Source: Aphanomyces cochlioides
Taxonomy: Eukaryota; Oomycota; Saprolegniomycetes; Saprolegniales; Verrucalvaceae
Assembly (NCBI GenBank): GCA_019828595.1
Contig: JAHQRK010000007.1
Span: forward strand, 992,001 to 1,056,000
DNA length: 64,000 nucleotides
Reading direction: 5' to 3'
Shown piece by piece: positions 31,769 to 41,242 of this stretch. Below the pieces are notes generated by a model. It was not told the DNA's origin. It made no database searches and was given only the letters and a program-made list of their open reading frames with translations. Both the position numbers and the translations under genes were made by a program. Every line of letters begins with the position of its first letter. Position 1 is the stretch's first letter.

Positions 31769-32701
31769 GGTATTCTAGCCTGCATAAATTCGAGGAGCTT
31801 CGCGTTCAAATCATTGGCTTTGTCTTGACTCTTCTTCGACTCGGTCAAAAGATTCGAAATGTTCTCTAATTGCTTGTTTGTTTCAGACATGACACGAACG
31901 ATCGAATCATCCGTTGAATTGTTCGAGACCGAGATAGTGGCTGAATCGACTAATGCTTACGCCAATGAGTCGCCAAGGGAGCTAAACCTGCAGCATCATC
32001 TTGTTTTTTCGTCGTAAAAGGGCCTCGTGCCTTTCTTTGTCGACCGATTTCCTCATCGACCTCACGAATTCGCTTGTCCCCTCGTGTTTGCTTTCGTTGT
32101 TCTGCTGTTTCATCCGTATCATGGTCAAAGCTGGTGGTTTCATCAACGTCAGGGGATTGAAGCATTGTTTCTTCACCATACTCAATATCCCCCAGGCCTT
32201 TTTTATTGCCAAGATGCTGGACAAGAATATCCCAATACTCGGGGGTTTCGATGGGATGCTCCGTGGAGTTTCCTGTGGCCTCTTGAGCTGACCGTATTCT
32301 CGTGTATTCACGCCTCAAATTGTTTATTTTGTTCTTGAGAGATAAACTTTCCACCTGCATCGCATGTTAGAGCTATCTTCATATAGACTTACAGATTGTT
32401 GAGTTGCAATGTTAAATCTCAACGTCAATTTCTCCCACAATATTGCCCTTTGTGCGTTGCTCGTCGACTTTCGAAACGCATCACCAAGAAAGCCATATCG
32501 TATTTCCAGCAATGCGGCAACCATCTGCGATGTGTAGGTTACACTGGACTTGGACTCTGCAGAAGGTGCGCCAACAATCAATCCTGCCATTGACATGCAA
32601 GCCGTGCCTCTTGCCAAACTGTGCAGTTGTGTCTGCATTTCTTCGAGCTTCACTTGTAGTTCCTTCTTTGTCGGTGGTTTGCCCTTGCCCGTTGTGCTCA
32701 T
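31765..32701 (-). CDS. Accessory DNA-binding-type protein of element B
   Basis: Exon 1 is the complement of 32393-32701 (MSTTGKGKPPTKKELQVKLE ... LWEKLTLRFNIATQQS). A 38-nt GTAAGT...GCAG intron (32355-32392) leads to VESLSLKNKINNLRREYTRI, EYWDILVQHLGN and an acidic/basic region. A further short intron near 31935-31980 (the acceptor at about 31935 is clear, the donor ambiguous) links to TISVSNNSTDDSIVRVMSE and a C-terminal coiled coil ending MQARIP, with TAG at 31765. The middle resembles a Myb/MADF fold. A related gene lies at 45413-46154. It probably guides the transposase to the element ends. Confidence 0.75.
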
Positions 32702-33427
32702 CGCAGTTTCGAATGCTGAAAGGGAATGCCATCCATCGTGTCCACCAATCAAAAGACAAACTTGCAACTGGTGATAAAATTACATGAAACTTACTTGGAA
32801 CTGATTGTGGCAAAATTTCACCGTTTACTTGGAACTGGCCCTAAACACTTTGCAAAGTGAAGGAATACTACAACCAAACATCATCGCCATATCAGTCCAT
32901 CGATTAGGATAGCTCAAACGTCGTAGAACAATCAAAAGCGCCTCATAAGTGCATATTTTGTCTCTGTCGCTGGTAACGAGTACATCAGGCAACCTCATTG
33001 ACAAAAGCATGCGCGAAATTCCTTGCTTAGAAAATCTAAACAAAGCTAGGCACGTCTGATCGCAAATGGAGTCCATACAGAATCTTTCATCCGGTATCAT
33101 GAGACGTTCTCTGAGGGACCGATCAAGGAGCAATAGCATTGCTTCATCGTCTCCATCCTCTGGAGCGAGAACCAGCAAGCGAGAATCCATGCCTATCAAC
33201 TCAAAATGAAATTTGAAACAAAACCTCTGAACCATTGATATTATACTATACTAGTAATAACATTCAAAGGCTTGATTTAAGTGCGAAATCGGTTTTTCAG
33301 CGGATTATAGATTTGTATTATATTATGCTTTACAGTATAATTAGACTTCATAAAACGAGCTGCGAAAACTCTATTATCAACCAATGGGATTATACTATGA
33401 AGACTCTGAGCGTGTCAAGCGAGTCGA

Positions 33428-33943
33428 TCAGTCGAGGGGCAGCGCGGGGAAGTCGATGCGAGGGCCGTAGCCATTGATGTGGTAGCTATACCCGAAGGGG
33501 CACTCGTCCTTGTAGTGGGAGCAAGACGGCTCGTTTGGCAAGTCTCCTGGCGTGATCCCCGAGCACGGAGCACCCATGTGCCCCCTCATGTCGCGATTGG
33601 CGTCGCGGTGGTCCAGGGGATATCTCTTCAGGTGCTGCGCTAACAGCTCGCTCAGCCGCATGACGCCCTGGGCAAGTTCGGTGTGGCTCTCCTGCAACCG
33701 GCGGATCTCTCGGTCCTTTTGCATGATTTGGCGCTGCAACTGACGAAAGATTTGAACGTGCTCAGCGAGCGTGTGGCTGAACGTGTCTTGTTGGTGATGG
33801 GCTTCCCGAATGCGCGCCTGCACCCCTGTTTTGTGGTCATACAGGTGGATGTGGAAGGTTTGAAGTGCCTGCCCCAGCTGTTGGTTGGCTGCGGCGATCA
33901 CCTGGTGCATCTGGTCTGTATTGTCTTGGTTGTTGAGAGCCAT
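33428..33943 (-). CDS. Antisense gene B in R1 (intact copy)
   Basis: 171 residues from MALNNQDNTDQMHQVIAAAN to DFPALPLD, uninterrupted. The N-terminal two thirds form a long coiled coil (HTLAEHVQIFRQLQRQIMQK, RLSELLAQHLKRY). The C-terminal part has a Cys/His cluster (RGHMGAPCSGIT, CSHYKDECPFGYSYH) that could bind a metal. It runs opposite to the retrotransposon, between pol and the 3' LTR. The R2 copy (59751-60259) has a 7-base deletion, but over 70 compared codons (33452-33661) 23 of 29 codon differences are synonymous in this frame. That argues it was translated. Confidence 0.7.
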   Translation of the reverse strand: MALNNQDNTDQMHQVIAAANQQLGQALQTFHIHLYDHKTGVQARIREAHHQQDTFSHTLAEHVQIFRQLQRQIMQKDREIRRLQESHTELAQGVMRLSELLAQHLKRYPLDHRDANRDMRGHMGAPCSGITPGDLPNEPSCSHYKDECPFGYSYHINGYGPRIDFPALPLD

Positions 33944-34030
33944 GGCCAGAAGAAGATGAGCGACAACGATGGCGAAAAGGAAATGAAGAAGAAGAAGATG
34001 TCGTGTTGCTCAAGAAATTGACTATGATGG

Positions 34031-34833
34031 CTATTCCGTTGGCTCGTCTGGTGAAGATTCGTTCTGTGAGGATGATGGACTGTCAGTTGGCTGGGCTGGA
34101 TGCATCCCAGAGCGACGATATGGACAGCGCGCCAAGGAGTTACGACACGGGTGACCCTTGTTTGTCAGCATGCCGCACAACTCGACGTCCGGACGGCGGC
34201 GTGGCGAGCATCCTTGCGATTGCACCGCAAGTCGAAGGTTGTCCAAGTCGGCTGCGAGCTTGACCACAGCTCGCCCATATTGAACCACGCTGTTTGCTAC
34301 ATGTCAACGGATGCCTTTTGTCGAGTGAGTCGGCTGTTGAGCTGCTCCGTGGCGGTGGTTTGTGTAGCTACTCGCTCATTCATCTCAATGATGGCCGCGT
34401 CCTGCTTGTCAATCCGAGCCAGAATGTGATTGATGTGGTTGACCTGGTTCTTCGGCTCCTCGATGGGGTCGCTGCTGAATGGCCCATGAGTGCTCGCATG
34501 AAACGGAGCCTCATCATCGGACTCGTTGTCCTGTGGCAGTGGAGAATGCTCCGGCGAGTTGACGGCATGGTCCCCCAGTTTGCCCGACACTAAGAAAATC
34601 CCGGGAAGCGGTGCTACCGACGAAACATCTTGTGGCGAACCTGGCCCTTGTAGCGACGAATCGGCCGGTGGTGGCGATGGTAGCGATTGACTCATTTTGT
34701 CTCGAATGATCTTGTCCTTGCGGCGCACGACTTGTGGCTTACGATTGGCGGTGAACGATCGCTTTGGCTCGAGATCTGAAGAGTCGCTTGACATATACGA
34801 GTGTGGGCGATGACTGTTGAAGCTGACCTCCAT
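34031..34833 (-). CDS. Antisense gene A in R1
   Basis: Two adjacent frames: 34300-34833 (MEVSFNSHRPHSYMSSDSSD ... IDKQDAAIIEMNERVATQ ... TRQKASVDM, stop) and 34031-34288 (VQYGRAVVKLAADLDNLRLA ... ELCGMLTNKGHPCRNSLARC). The helical character continues across the -1 frame change at about 34290. R2 has the same arrangement, so it is not a private mutation; recoding or an unrecognised intron is possible. The Ser/Pro-rich head precedes a coiled coil and a Cys-rich end (CGM...GHPC...ARCPYR). The start is taken at the last ATG before conserved sequence; the frame is open into the LTR. Confidence 0.55.
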
Positions 34834-34934
34834 ATCGAAAGCACTTGTGGACCAAGGGAGCGAAGCCCAGCGAGTGTCGCTCGTCGGTTGGCAGCCGTTT
34901 GTGCCCGTGGCGTCACGAGCTGCCAGGGGTGGTT

Positions 34935-35688
34935 TGTGGCAAAGCGAGCCGCCACTCGCGAAACCGATCCAACGCGTAGGTTGGCGCGAAGACGAAGAAC
35001 TATTGGCTGGAAGGTCGCCAATCCCGACGGACGGCGAGTGGATTTCGGTGCCTGATCGTGTGCGAATTATGGCCAAGGAGCGGGCGGCATGAATGGAAAA
35101 GCAGAGAACAGCGAGCCAGGGCAACGACTGTCAATAGAGGGAGCTGACCAAGCAGTCAGTCAGTGTTGGTAGCAGGGGACGGGCGTGCGACTGAAGTTTA
35201 TGGCCAATGAAGATGGCGAGCAAGACCTGAAGACCAATCAAGGGAGCAAGAGCGAGCGGATTAACACGCGTGCGTGCGAAGTTAGGAGTAGCTTAGGAAA
35301 CAGAGGCAGTAGTTAGACAGAGCTCTTTTTGGCTGGCGTTGAATGAACCTCTAAGTTTGTGGCGTCCCGTCGAGAGAGTTTTAGCGCCAAGAAGTTTGCA
35401 GGAGTTCCGTGGGTCTATCGAAAACCCGCACCGTCAATCGCCCTCACCAACGCCAGTCAACGCTAGGCGTAGCTCGTGGGCAACGGAGCAATCAATCCCC
35501 CTTCCGGTCCTCCCCACCGTCCTCTCCCCCAGCAGCGGTCGACTGCTGTGGACTTCAACCCACAGCCACGCCTCTCCATTTCCTTCGTTCGCGTCTGGTT
35601 CACCTAAAAGCCCCAGGCGACCTCTAACCTTCCACCCCCCTTTTCTTGCGGCGAGAAGCTCGGACTTCACTGATCCGACCATCCCATA
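34935..35688 (+). repeat. 3' LTR of R1
   Basis: Begins TGTGGCAAAGCGAGCC after a purine-rich tract (CCAGGGGTGGTT). Ends CCCATA, a C-to-T change from the expected CCCACA, followed by the CAAG duplication. Confidence 0.93.
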
Positions 35689-35863
35689 CAAGTGTAGAGC
35701 TGGAGAGTCAAATGCTCTCAAGCGTTTATTGCAACCAATTTTGACGATTCTATGCAATGTGTGACTCAAGAACAGTGAGGATCTCAAGTTGATTGAGGTT
35801 TTAAGGTACATTAAGACAACATGTAGTGAGGACTCTCGTAGAAGACTCAGAGTAGTCGCAAGT

Positions 35864-36301
35864 CTAATCGCTCGAGGCGGTCGTGCGAGGAGCATGCGTT
35901 CCGTTGCCATGGTGGGGTGGAACATGTGTTCCATTGCCATGACTTGGTGGAATGTGCGTTCCATTGCCATGGTTTGGCGGGAAATGCGTGCCGTTGCCAT
36001 GGTTTGGAGGGAAATGCGTGACGTTGCCGCGGTGGGGAGGAAAGTGCGTACCATTACCATGGTTGGGAGGAACGTGGGTGCCGTTACCGCGTTGAGGAAA
36101 GCTTTCAGTTTGATCGCCGTGGGGGAAGGTGTGGTTGCCAGGACCAGTCCAGTTGCCATGGGGGAAGGTGTGGTTGCCAGGGAATGTATGATCGTGTCCA
36201 TCGTGTTGGGAATGATTGCCTTGGTTGATTCCACGCAGGGCAGAGTCAAGGACGACACTGGAGGCGGCGAGAACAGTAGAAACCAATGCGAGGAACTTCA
36301 T
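35864..36301 (-). CDS. Secreted His/Asn-rich repeat glycoprotein
   Basis: 145 residues: signal peptide MKFLALVSTVLAASSVVLDS, then about ten imperfect units of the type HGNGTHFPPN and PGNHTFPHGN. Nearly every unit has an N-glycosylation sequon (N-G-T, N-H-T, N-W-T, N-V-T). No Cys, no known domain. The DNA repeat unit is about 30 bases, so unit number should vary by slippage. It resembles the larger protein at 37637-38616 in composition. Secreted and heavily glycosylated: cell-wall or surface protein, mucin-like coat or effector are possibilities. Confidence 0.85.
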   Translation of the reverse strand: MKFLALVSTVLAASSVVLDSALRGINQGNHSQHDGHDHTFPGNHTFPHGNWTGPGNHTFPHGDQTESFPQRGNGTHVPPNHGNGTHFPPHRGNVTHFPPNHGNGTHFPPNHGNGTHIPPSHGNGTHVPPHHGNGTHAPRTTASSD

Positions 36302-37636
36302 CTTGTTTGGAAATTAGATAATGAGGGACCCACTCGAAGACACTTCGTGTCCACTCTCGTCAAGCCTATGATGACACTGTAAAAACAGACCTCACGCTGT
36401 CATACACAACCGGCTGGTTGGGTTCGTGGACAAATGTTCTCTGATAACTCCATTAGATACAACAGCTTTCTCTCAAAACGACAGCATCATGGAGGTACTG
36501 AGGCGCTTCCTAGCCAAGCTCATGGTCATCTCAAGCCGACAGGAGCGACGCCGATTGCAGCTAGACTGAACCAAGACCAACAGAGACGTTGGCTACGACT
36601 GATTGTGATAGAATACGGTTTATCACTCCCTTCCATGCGTACAATCCTCGTCACACCTATGCCTGTCGACACATTCGTACACCAGATGGAGAAGTTGCTC
36701 GTGACCGTCTGATGCAACTTGATTTCTCGTCGACGTCTTGAAGGATCGCTTGGGCTATTGCTTGGGCTCGAATTCGTACCGCAGTCAGCATCGCGTCGAC
36801 GGCCAAATGCGTACGAGAGCACCGCATTCGAGGAAGTTTTCTGTCGATTCTACAGAGATGACAAGGGGAAGTCCTCTTGAAATATCCCAACTGGTTGTTG
36901 TGAAATGTGACGTCGGACGGGCCCAAGTTCTAATTGGTCGCGTGCCCCAGCGACACTGAGCCGACAGAACCAGAGTCCAGTAGCGGCGACAGCACTGGCT
37001 TTGTGTTGCCAACAGGCCATACAAGGGAAAACGCACCCGGAAATGAAAAGCCAGGATAAGCGGACAATTCGATTCGTTTGTAGGCGCCATTAATTACTAC
37101 GTCGTCCATTCACGATGACTAGCGTCGCTGATACATATGAACTACTGTAGCCAAAGAGTTGGAATATCGACGGTCGAGAAGCACCCAAAGTTCAGATCCC
37201 ATCGCTTCTTCAGCGACAGCACTGAAAGTGGCCCTGACTTTGCGAGCCGTGATCAATTTCCAGACAGTAATCTTTGGGAGGAAGCAGCCATCTGCCTTGA
37301 CCTTGGTCGTTTGTGTGGCGGAGCTGCCGCTTTCTCAGTGATGTCGATCGTTGCTTTACGCAGAGCTGCATCACAACCTTTACAGATGCAACGTTCGATG
37401 GACACGTGAGCAACAAACGCAAGAACTTGACCAGACAAACCTTTGGCTGCGTTGATCTTGAGCAGTTTTGTCCAAAAGATCCAACTGGGGGCGTTTTCAT
37501 CCAACGCCCCGCACGCGTAACATCATTAGATTAAGCAGGCAAGGTGGTCGTAGGACTAAGGGGGAAAGTAGGCGTACGTCTGGACACGATGAAACCATTT
37601 TGATCCTTGACTTCATTTTTCAAAACACCATCAACT
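36302..37636. other. Intergenic with weak frames
   Basis: Several frames of 70-100 codons exist on both strands (for example 36434-36712 plus and 37253-37504 minus) without family features or consistent exon joins. No repeat was recognised. Confidence 0.4.
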
Positions 37637-38616
37637 ATGAAGCTCCTCCAATTCGTTCCAGCTCTCCTCGTCGGCTCTGCCTTGGCCATGATGAGCGCCA
37701 CGAACTCCCAAGACAAACCTGGAAACGGCCATGCTAACAACACCCATGGCGACCATCCTTTCCCTGGTAACCACACCGGCGGCGATCATCCTTTCCCGGG
37801 CAATCACAGTCACGACGACAAGCCATTCCCAGGCAACCACAGCCATGGAGACCACCCCTTCCCAACCCGCGCACTAGAAGAGCGCCCCTTCCCTGGTAAC
37901 CACAGCCACGATGACCATCCTTTCCCTGGCAATCACACTCATGATGGCAAGCCTGGTAACCAAACTCACGGCGACCATCCTTTCCCTACCCGCGCGCTTG
38001 AAGACCGTCCGTTCCCTGGCAACTACAGCCACGATGACCATCCTTTCCCCGGCAATCACACTGGTGGCGATCATCCTTTCCCTGGCAACCACACTGATGA
38101 CCATCCATTCCCCGGAAACCATACTCATGATGGCAAATTTGGTAACCAAACTCACGGCGACCATCCTTTCCCTATCCGCGGGCTTGAAGAGCACACCTTC
38201 CCTGGTTACCAGGGAAGGTGGGGAATCATACCGGTGGTGACCATCCTTTCCCCGGTAACCACACTCATGATGACAAACCATTCCCTGGCAATCACACTCA
38301 TGATGGCAAACCCGGTAACCAAACTCACGGCGACCATCCTTTCCCTACCCGCGCGCTTGAAGACCGTCCGTTCTCTGGCAACCACAGCGATGGAGACTAT
38401 CCTTTCCCTGGTAACCACACCGGCGGGGATCATCCTTTCCCTGGCAACCACACTGGAGGCCATCCATTCCCTGGTGACAAACCTGATCACCATTGTAACG
38501 AAACCAAGATCCCTCCTCACCACGATGGGAACAACTCCCATGTGCCACGCGTCACCCCCTCGCCAAGCCCAAGCTCTGAGTTACCACTCAACCGACACCG
38601 AGTTAGCTTTGGCTAG
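37637..38616 (+). pseudogene. Secreted His-rich repeat glycoprotein with a frameshift
   Basis: Starts MKLLQFVPALLVGSALAMMS (signal peptide). It continues with more than twenty units such as GDHPFPGNHTGG and HDDKPFPGNHSH, plus a longer period (GNQTHGDHPFPTRALED) that recurs three to four times. Sequons N-H-T/N-H-S are in almost all units. At 38194-38220 the DNA is a perfect palindrome that adds 17 bases and shifts the frame; the repeats continue in the next frame to a stop at 38616 (VPRVTPSPSPSSELPLNRH). As read, the protein would continue in the wrong frame to 38671, so this allele is probably defective or encodes an altered tail. Confidence 0.8.
38194..38220. repeat. Perfect 27-base palindrome
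   Basis: CACCTTCCCTGG-TTA-CCAGGGAAGGTG: 12-13-base arms around a 1-3-base centre. Neighbouring repeat units lack it. Confidence 0.9.
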
Positions 38617-38738
38617 CCTGCATGTTAACGTAAATTCATGTCGCCTTTATGACACTCGTCAGCACGATTGAGTTAATTTCCATTCATCTTAGCGATTCCT
38701 AACTTCGTTACGTTCCGACAGGGATGCTAAGCAGACAC

Positions 38739-39331
38739 TCAAAAAGTTCCTTGTCTGTCCTTGAATACTTGGGCTATGCCGCTGCCTTTGCCGCAATCCA
38801 TTAGCACAGGCTGGGCTCCCATTTCACCGGAGCGCAGTGTCATGCATGTCGTCAAATTGGCGGCTGGGCGGATCGTGTACCCGAGGTTGTGCCATGTAAA
38901 CTGCCAGAACTGGTTGATCTTCAAACTGATGGGATACATGTCGATGCGCGATTCCGGCTGTGTCTTTCCCGAAAAACCAAGCAAGTCGATGGCTGTGGAC
39001 GCTTCGCCAAAAGCAGGAACCATCAAATGGGCTGCAAAACGATCTGCGTACGCTGGCCAGTACTGAAAATGCCACGCTTGGGCTTCCAATTTATCGTCGC
39101 AGCGTGAAAGACGCAAGGCTTTGAAGTCGCTTGATGCGTCGAGGCATTTGCCAGGGAATTCCACACTTTCGATATCTACAGCGTGTTACTTTCCAGCTGA
39201 CATGAGCACGTACGGTGAGACCAAATGCCAAGAACTCCATCAACACTAGGTAGAGAGACCTGTCCGCAGAGTCAATCACTTTGTTCAAAGAGTACACTCA
39301 CGAGGATGGCAAGACCAAGAGCGGACAACAT
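38739..39331 (-). CDS. Secreted ricin-B-like (beta-trefoil) lectin-domain protein
   Basis: Three exons, complement of 39302-39331, 39214-39259 and 38739-39175, with introns of 42 and 38 nt; 170 residues. Splicing creates a signal peptide, MLSALGLAILVSLPSVDG, and then VLGIWSHHIESVEFPGKCLD. The mature part shows two beta-trefoil-type subdomains: KCLDASSDFKALRLSRCDD with AQAWHF (QxW-like), and CMTLRSGEMGAQPVLMDCG. The fold is a carbohydrate-binding module common in secreted proteins; there is no enzymatic or toxic domain. Only part of a full trefoil is recognisable, so the assignment is moderate. It lies in a cluster of secreted-protein genes. Confidence 0.7.
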
Positions 39332-39667
39332 TTCAAGTAGGACGCGACTATCGTGTGGATTTATTGACACTGCACTGAGGCAACATTACTGCAGCAGTCG
39401 CTATGCCGTCAGAGACGAAGATGTTACGTATCGGTACCTAATGCTTCTTGTCGGATGAACTGCTGGCTCTTCAGCCATGCTTCAAACGACATGGCAAACC
39501 AGAGACGATCAAGAAGCACACGGCGATGTGAATCTTGGCCTTCCGGTATCCTTCTGCCAACGTGTAGTCGACTATCGAACAGAGCGCGATCATAGCGGTC
39601 GGTCTGTAGTGTCTGGAGAGATTGCAAGTCAAAATAGATTAGAAAATCACAACTTCGTGTGGAGTAA
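39332..39667. other. Intergenic, possible gene remnant
   Basis: Minus-strand frames at 39424-39627 read FEAWLKSQQFIRQEAL and, in another frame, RKAKIHIAVCFLIVSGLPC. They may be fragments of a decayed gene; nothing definite. Confidence 0.3.
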
Positions 39668-39931
39668 TTACGGGTAATGACTACCGACGACTACGAAGCC
39701 GTCGTCGTACAAAAGATGGCCGTGCGTCGAGTTGCTGCCGTAGCTGTTGTTGTACGATGTCCAATTGCTTGAGTTGGCCCAGTTGCCCGTCCAGTTGCCA
39801 TGATGCGTCCAGTTAGTCAAATTTGTCCAGTTGGTAGGACGTGTCGTGTTGTATTGACTGGTGTTGAGGGACTTCATCCCGCGCATGAAAGCGGCAGTGG
39901 CGACTGTGGCGATGACAGAGATGAACTTCAT
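39668..39931 (-). CDS. Small secreted Asn/Trp-rich glycoprotein
   Basis: 87 residues: signal peptide MKFISVIATVATAAFMRG, then repeated N-W-T / N-L-T / N-S-S sequons (PTNWTNLTNWTHHGNWTG), a Ser/Tyr/Asn segment and the end HLLYDDGFVVVGSHYP. The start at 39931 gives the best signal peptide; the frame is open 20 codons further. No Cys. Similar in style to the two His-rich secreted proteins nearby, suggesting a local family of glycosylated surface or effector-like proteins. Confidence 0.8.
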   Translation of the reverse strand: MKFISVIATVATAAFMRGMKSLNTSQYNTTRPTNWTNLTNWTHHGNWTGNWANSSNWTSYNNSYGSNSTHGHLLYDDGFVVVGSHYP

Positions 39932-40171
39932 ACTGTGCGAATCTGAAAATGCGAGAAGAGCGATCTCAAAAGGGAAGTTCCAATCGAACATGCAGTGAAT
40001 TTGGAAGATTAGAGGGCAGCGAATGGGAGCAAGTGGACGAGATGACGATTCACAACGACTGGTTCGATCTGATTGTGGAACATTGTGTGGCTCGAAGCAC
40101 TCAAGCCTCCTTGGAATCTTGTCTTTGTCGTCTTGTCGCCAATATTGAGATCTAGCGGCGAAGCGGCATAG

Positions 40172-41205
40172 TCAGCCTACACTTGATTGAGATAACGTAC
40201 CAGAGCAGAGCTCAACTAAACACCACCAGCTATTGACGCCATGGAACGAAAACTTAATCCAATTCTTCGAGCACGTCGCGAAAAAATGCTCTGTCGTGTT
40301 GTCGTCAAAAATTTTCAAGTCCATGGGCGAGATCACGTACTCAATCTCCTTTCCAACTTTGAAACCACGGCTAAATGACACAAACAATTCCTGAACAGTT
40401 TTCGAATCGTCTTCGGATATGTCGTCGCTTGATTGTTTGCTTGCCTCGACCTTTGCCTTTTCCTTCTTGATCGAGAAGAACATGAGAGGTGGGTGATGGA
40501 TGGATGCGAAGAACCTTGTCCTGGAGCTCTTTTAGCTTTGTCACGAGGCTTTGATTTTGATCTGCAAGGCTCTTGACTTGCTCAAGCAAATCCTTCATCT
40601 GCTCCTGCTGTGTCTTGATCTGCTCTTGTTGTGTCCTGTTCACACCAGAGAGCATTTTGTTGCGAGCTCCTTGCTTTTTCTCCCTCTCTACATCATGTTA
40701 CAGCATAGATGCTCGCAATGTAAATTAGTGTACCTTCAGCTTGCGCTAACTTGGCATTGAGCAGCTCGATTTCAGCCTGGAGTTTAAAGTTTTCAGCCTT
40801 TTCCATGAGTTCGCTGCTATGTTTAAGTAACGCGGCGTGCTTTTCATTGACTGTGTTGGAGCTCTCGTCTTTCTTCGATGCTCTGGGCAAAATAATAGTC
40901 CAGCCAATCTCGTCGGCATCACCTATACCTCCTCGAAAGATCGTCTTTCTTCGAGTCTTTAGACTTCGCGTCTTTCTTTTGCTTGTCGTCCTTTGGAGGA
41001 ACTACCCGCGCGCCGAATGCATACTGCGTGGGAGGGACTTCAGACTTCGCAGTGGAAGACGGCAAAACTGGAATTTTCGACGATCCTGGGCCAGCAGATC
41101 TTACTCTATAAAGCGAATTTTCATTTCATCACGAGCATCCATCACTTACCGTTTCTTGGGCGATGACTCGACGTCCTTCAGCTCGTCGCCTTCCCGCTTG
41201 GACAT
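40172..41205 (-). CDS. Five-exon nuclear-type coiled-coil protein, function unknown
   Basis: Exons (complement) 41150-41205, 40929-41105, 40734-40882, 40515-40687 and 40172-40465; introns 44, 46, 46 and 49 nt. All junctions keep frame; 282 residues. The N-terminus is basic with a likely nuclear signal (SSPKKRVRSAGPGSSK). A Lys/Asp-rich linker leads to a long coiled coil (LLKHSSELMEKAENFKLQAE ... QEQIKTQQEQMKDLLEQVKS). The C-terminal domain (VQELFVSFSRGFKVGKEIEY ... FATCSKNWIKFSFHGVNSWW) is globular and not recognised. The last intron has a weak donor (GTTCTT). An ATCCGGAT element lies 28 bases upstream. Confidence 0.75.
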
Positions 41206-41232
41206 GGTGGCAACTCAAAATTTGAAATGTTC

Positions 41233-41242
41233 TTATCCGGAT
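41233..41242. promoter_or_regulatory. TTATCCGGAT element
   Basis: Begins 28 bases upstream of the ATG of the minus-strand coiled-coil gene (41205). Confidence 0.4.

Larger units (their letters stand above)
30397..32841. mobile_element. Intact Harbinger-type element B, TAA duplication
   Basis: 2445 bases with perfect 18-base inverted ends GGGCCAGTTCCAAGTAAA / TTTACTTGGAACTGGCCC, flanked by TAA (30394-30396, 32842-32844). It carries a transposase (plus) and an accessory gene (minus), transcribed towards each other with overlapping stop codons. Both genes lack visible defects, so it may be autonomous. It is the youngest layer of the nest R1 > A > B. Confidence 0.92.
29708..33190 (-). pseudogene. 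Transposase of element A, split by element B
   Basis: The 5' part is the complement of 32842-33190 (MDSRLLVLAPEDGDDEAMLL ... WTDMAMMFGCSIPSLCKVF) and the 3' part is 29708-30396 (NHTVNILYDKYRSKIEFDSA onward). Removing element B and one TAA makes the two parts continue in the same frame with no loss. Catalytic residues: FVDGTVRPIARP (D1), YIYGDPAYPLRPW (D2) and VSVEWCFGDVLRYW (E). The protein would be about 350 residues, normal for a DDE_Tnp_4 transposase. It was apparently intact when B inserted, since no other break is seen. Confidence 0.85.
28282..33373. mobile_element. Harbinger-type element A, nested in R1 and split by element B
   Basis: Ends cGGAGTTTTCGCA and TGCGAAAACTCTA (11 matching bases, first two mismatched), flanked by TTA at 28279-28281 and 33374-33376. 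R2 has the empty site (GAATTATCGGCCAATGGG near 59695, one TTA). Gene layout: a plus-strand accessory gene (28522-29231) and a minus-strand transposase (29708-33190) interrupted by element B. A 275-base MITE lies between them. Without B and the MITE it is about 2.4 kb. Confidence 0.85.
21944..35688 (+). mobile_element. Ty3/Gypsy retrotransposon R1, internally deleted and carrying nested insertions
   Basis: Flanked by a CAAG duplication (21940-21943, 35689-35692) with LTRs of 753 and 754 bases, a primer-binding site and a 3' internal region like R2. Against R2 it lacks about 3.7 kb from early gag to the RT catalytic box (junction about 22800), so it cannot be autonomous. It gained a TA-flanked MITE (23961-24620) and Harbinger element A (28282-33373) with element B inside. 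Its pol remnants carry frameshifts and stops. The two LTRs differ at roughly ten positions, more than those of R2, so R1 is the older copy. Confidence 0.93.

Noticed and set aside
37874..38541. Minus-strand frames opposite the His-rich glycoprotein
   Set aside because: They are antisense readings of the repeat (VARERMV...VAVV) and follow its frame break. No signal peptide or other support.
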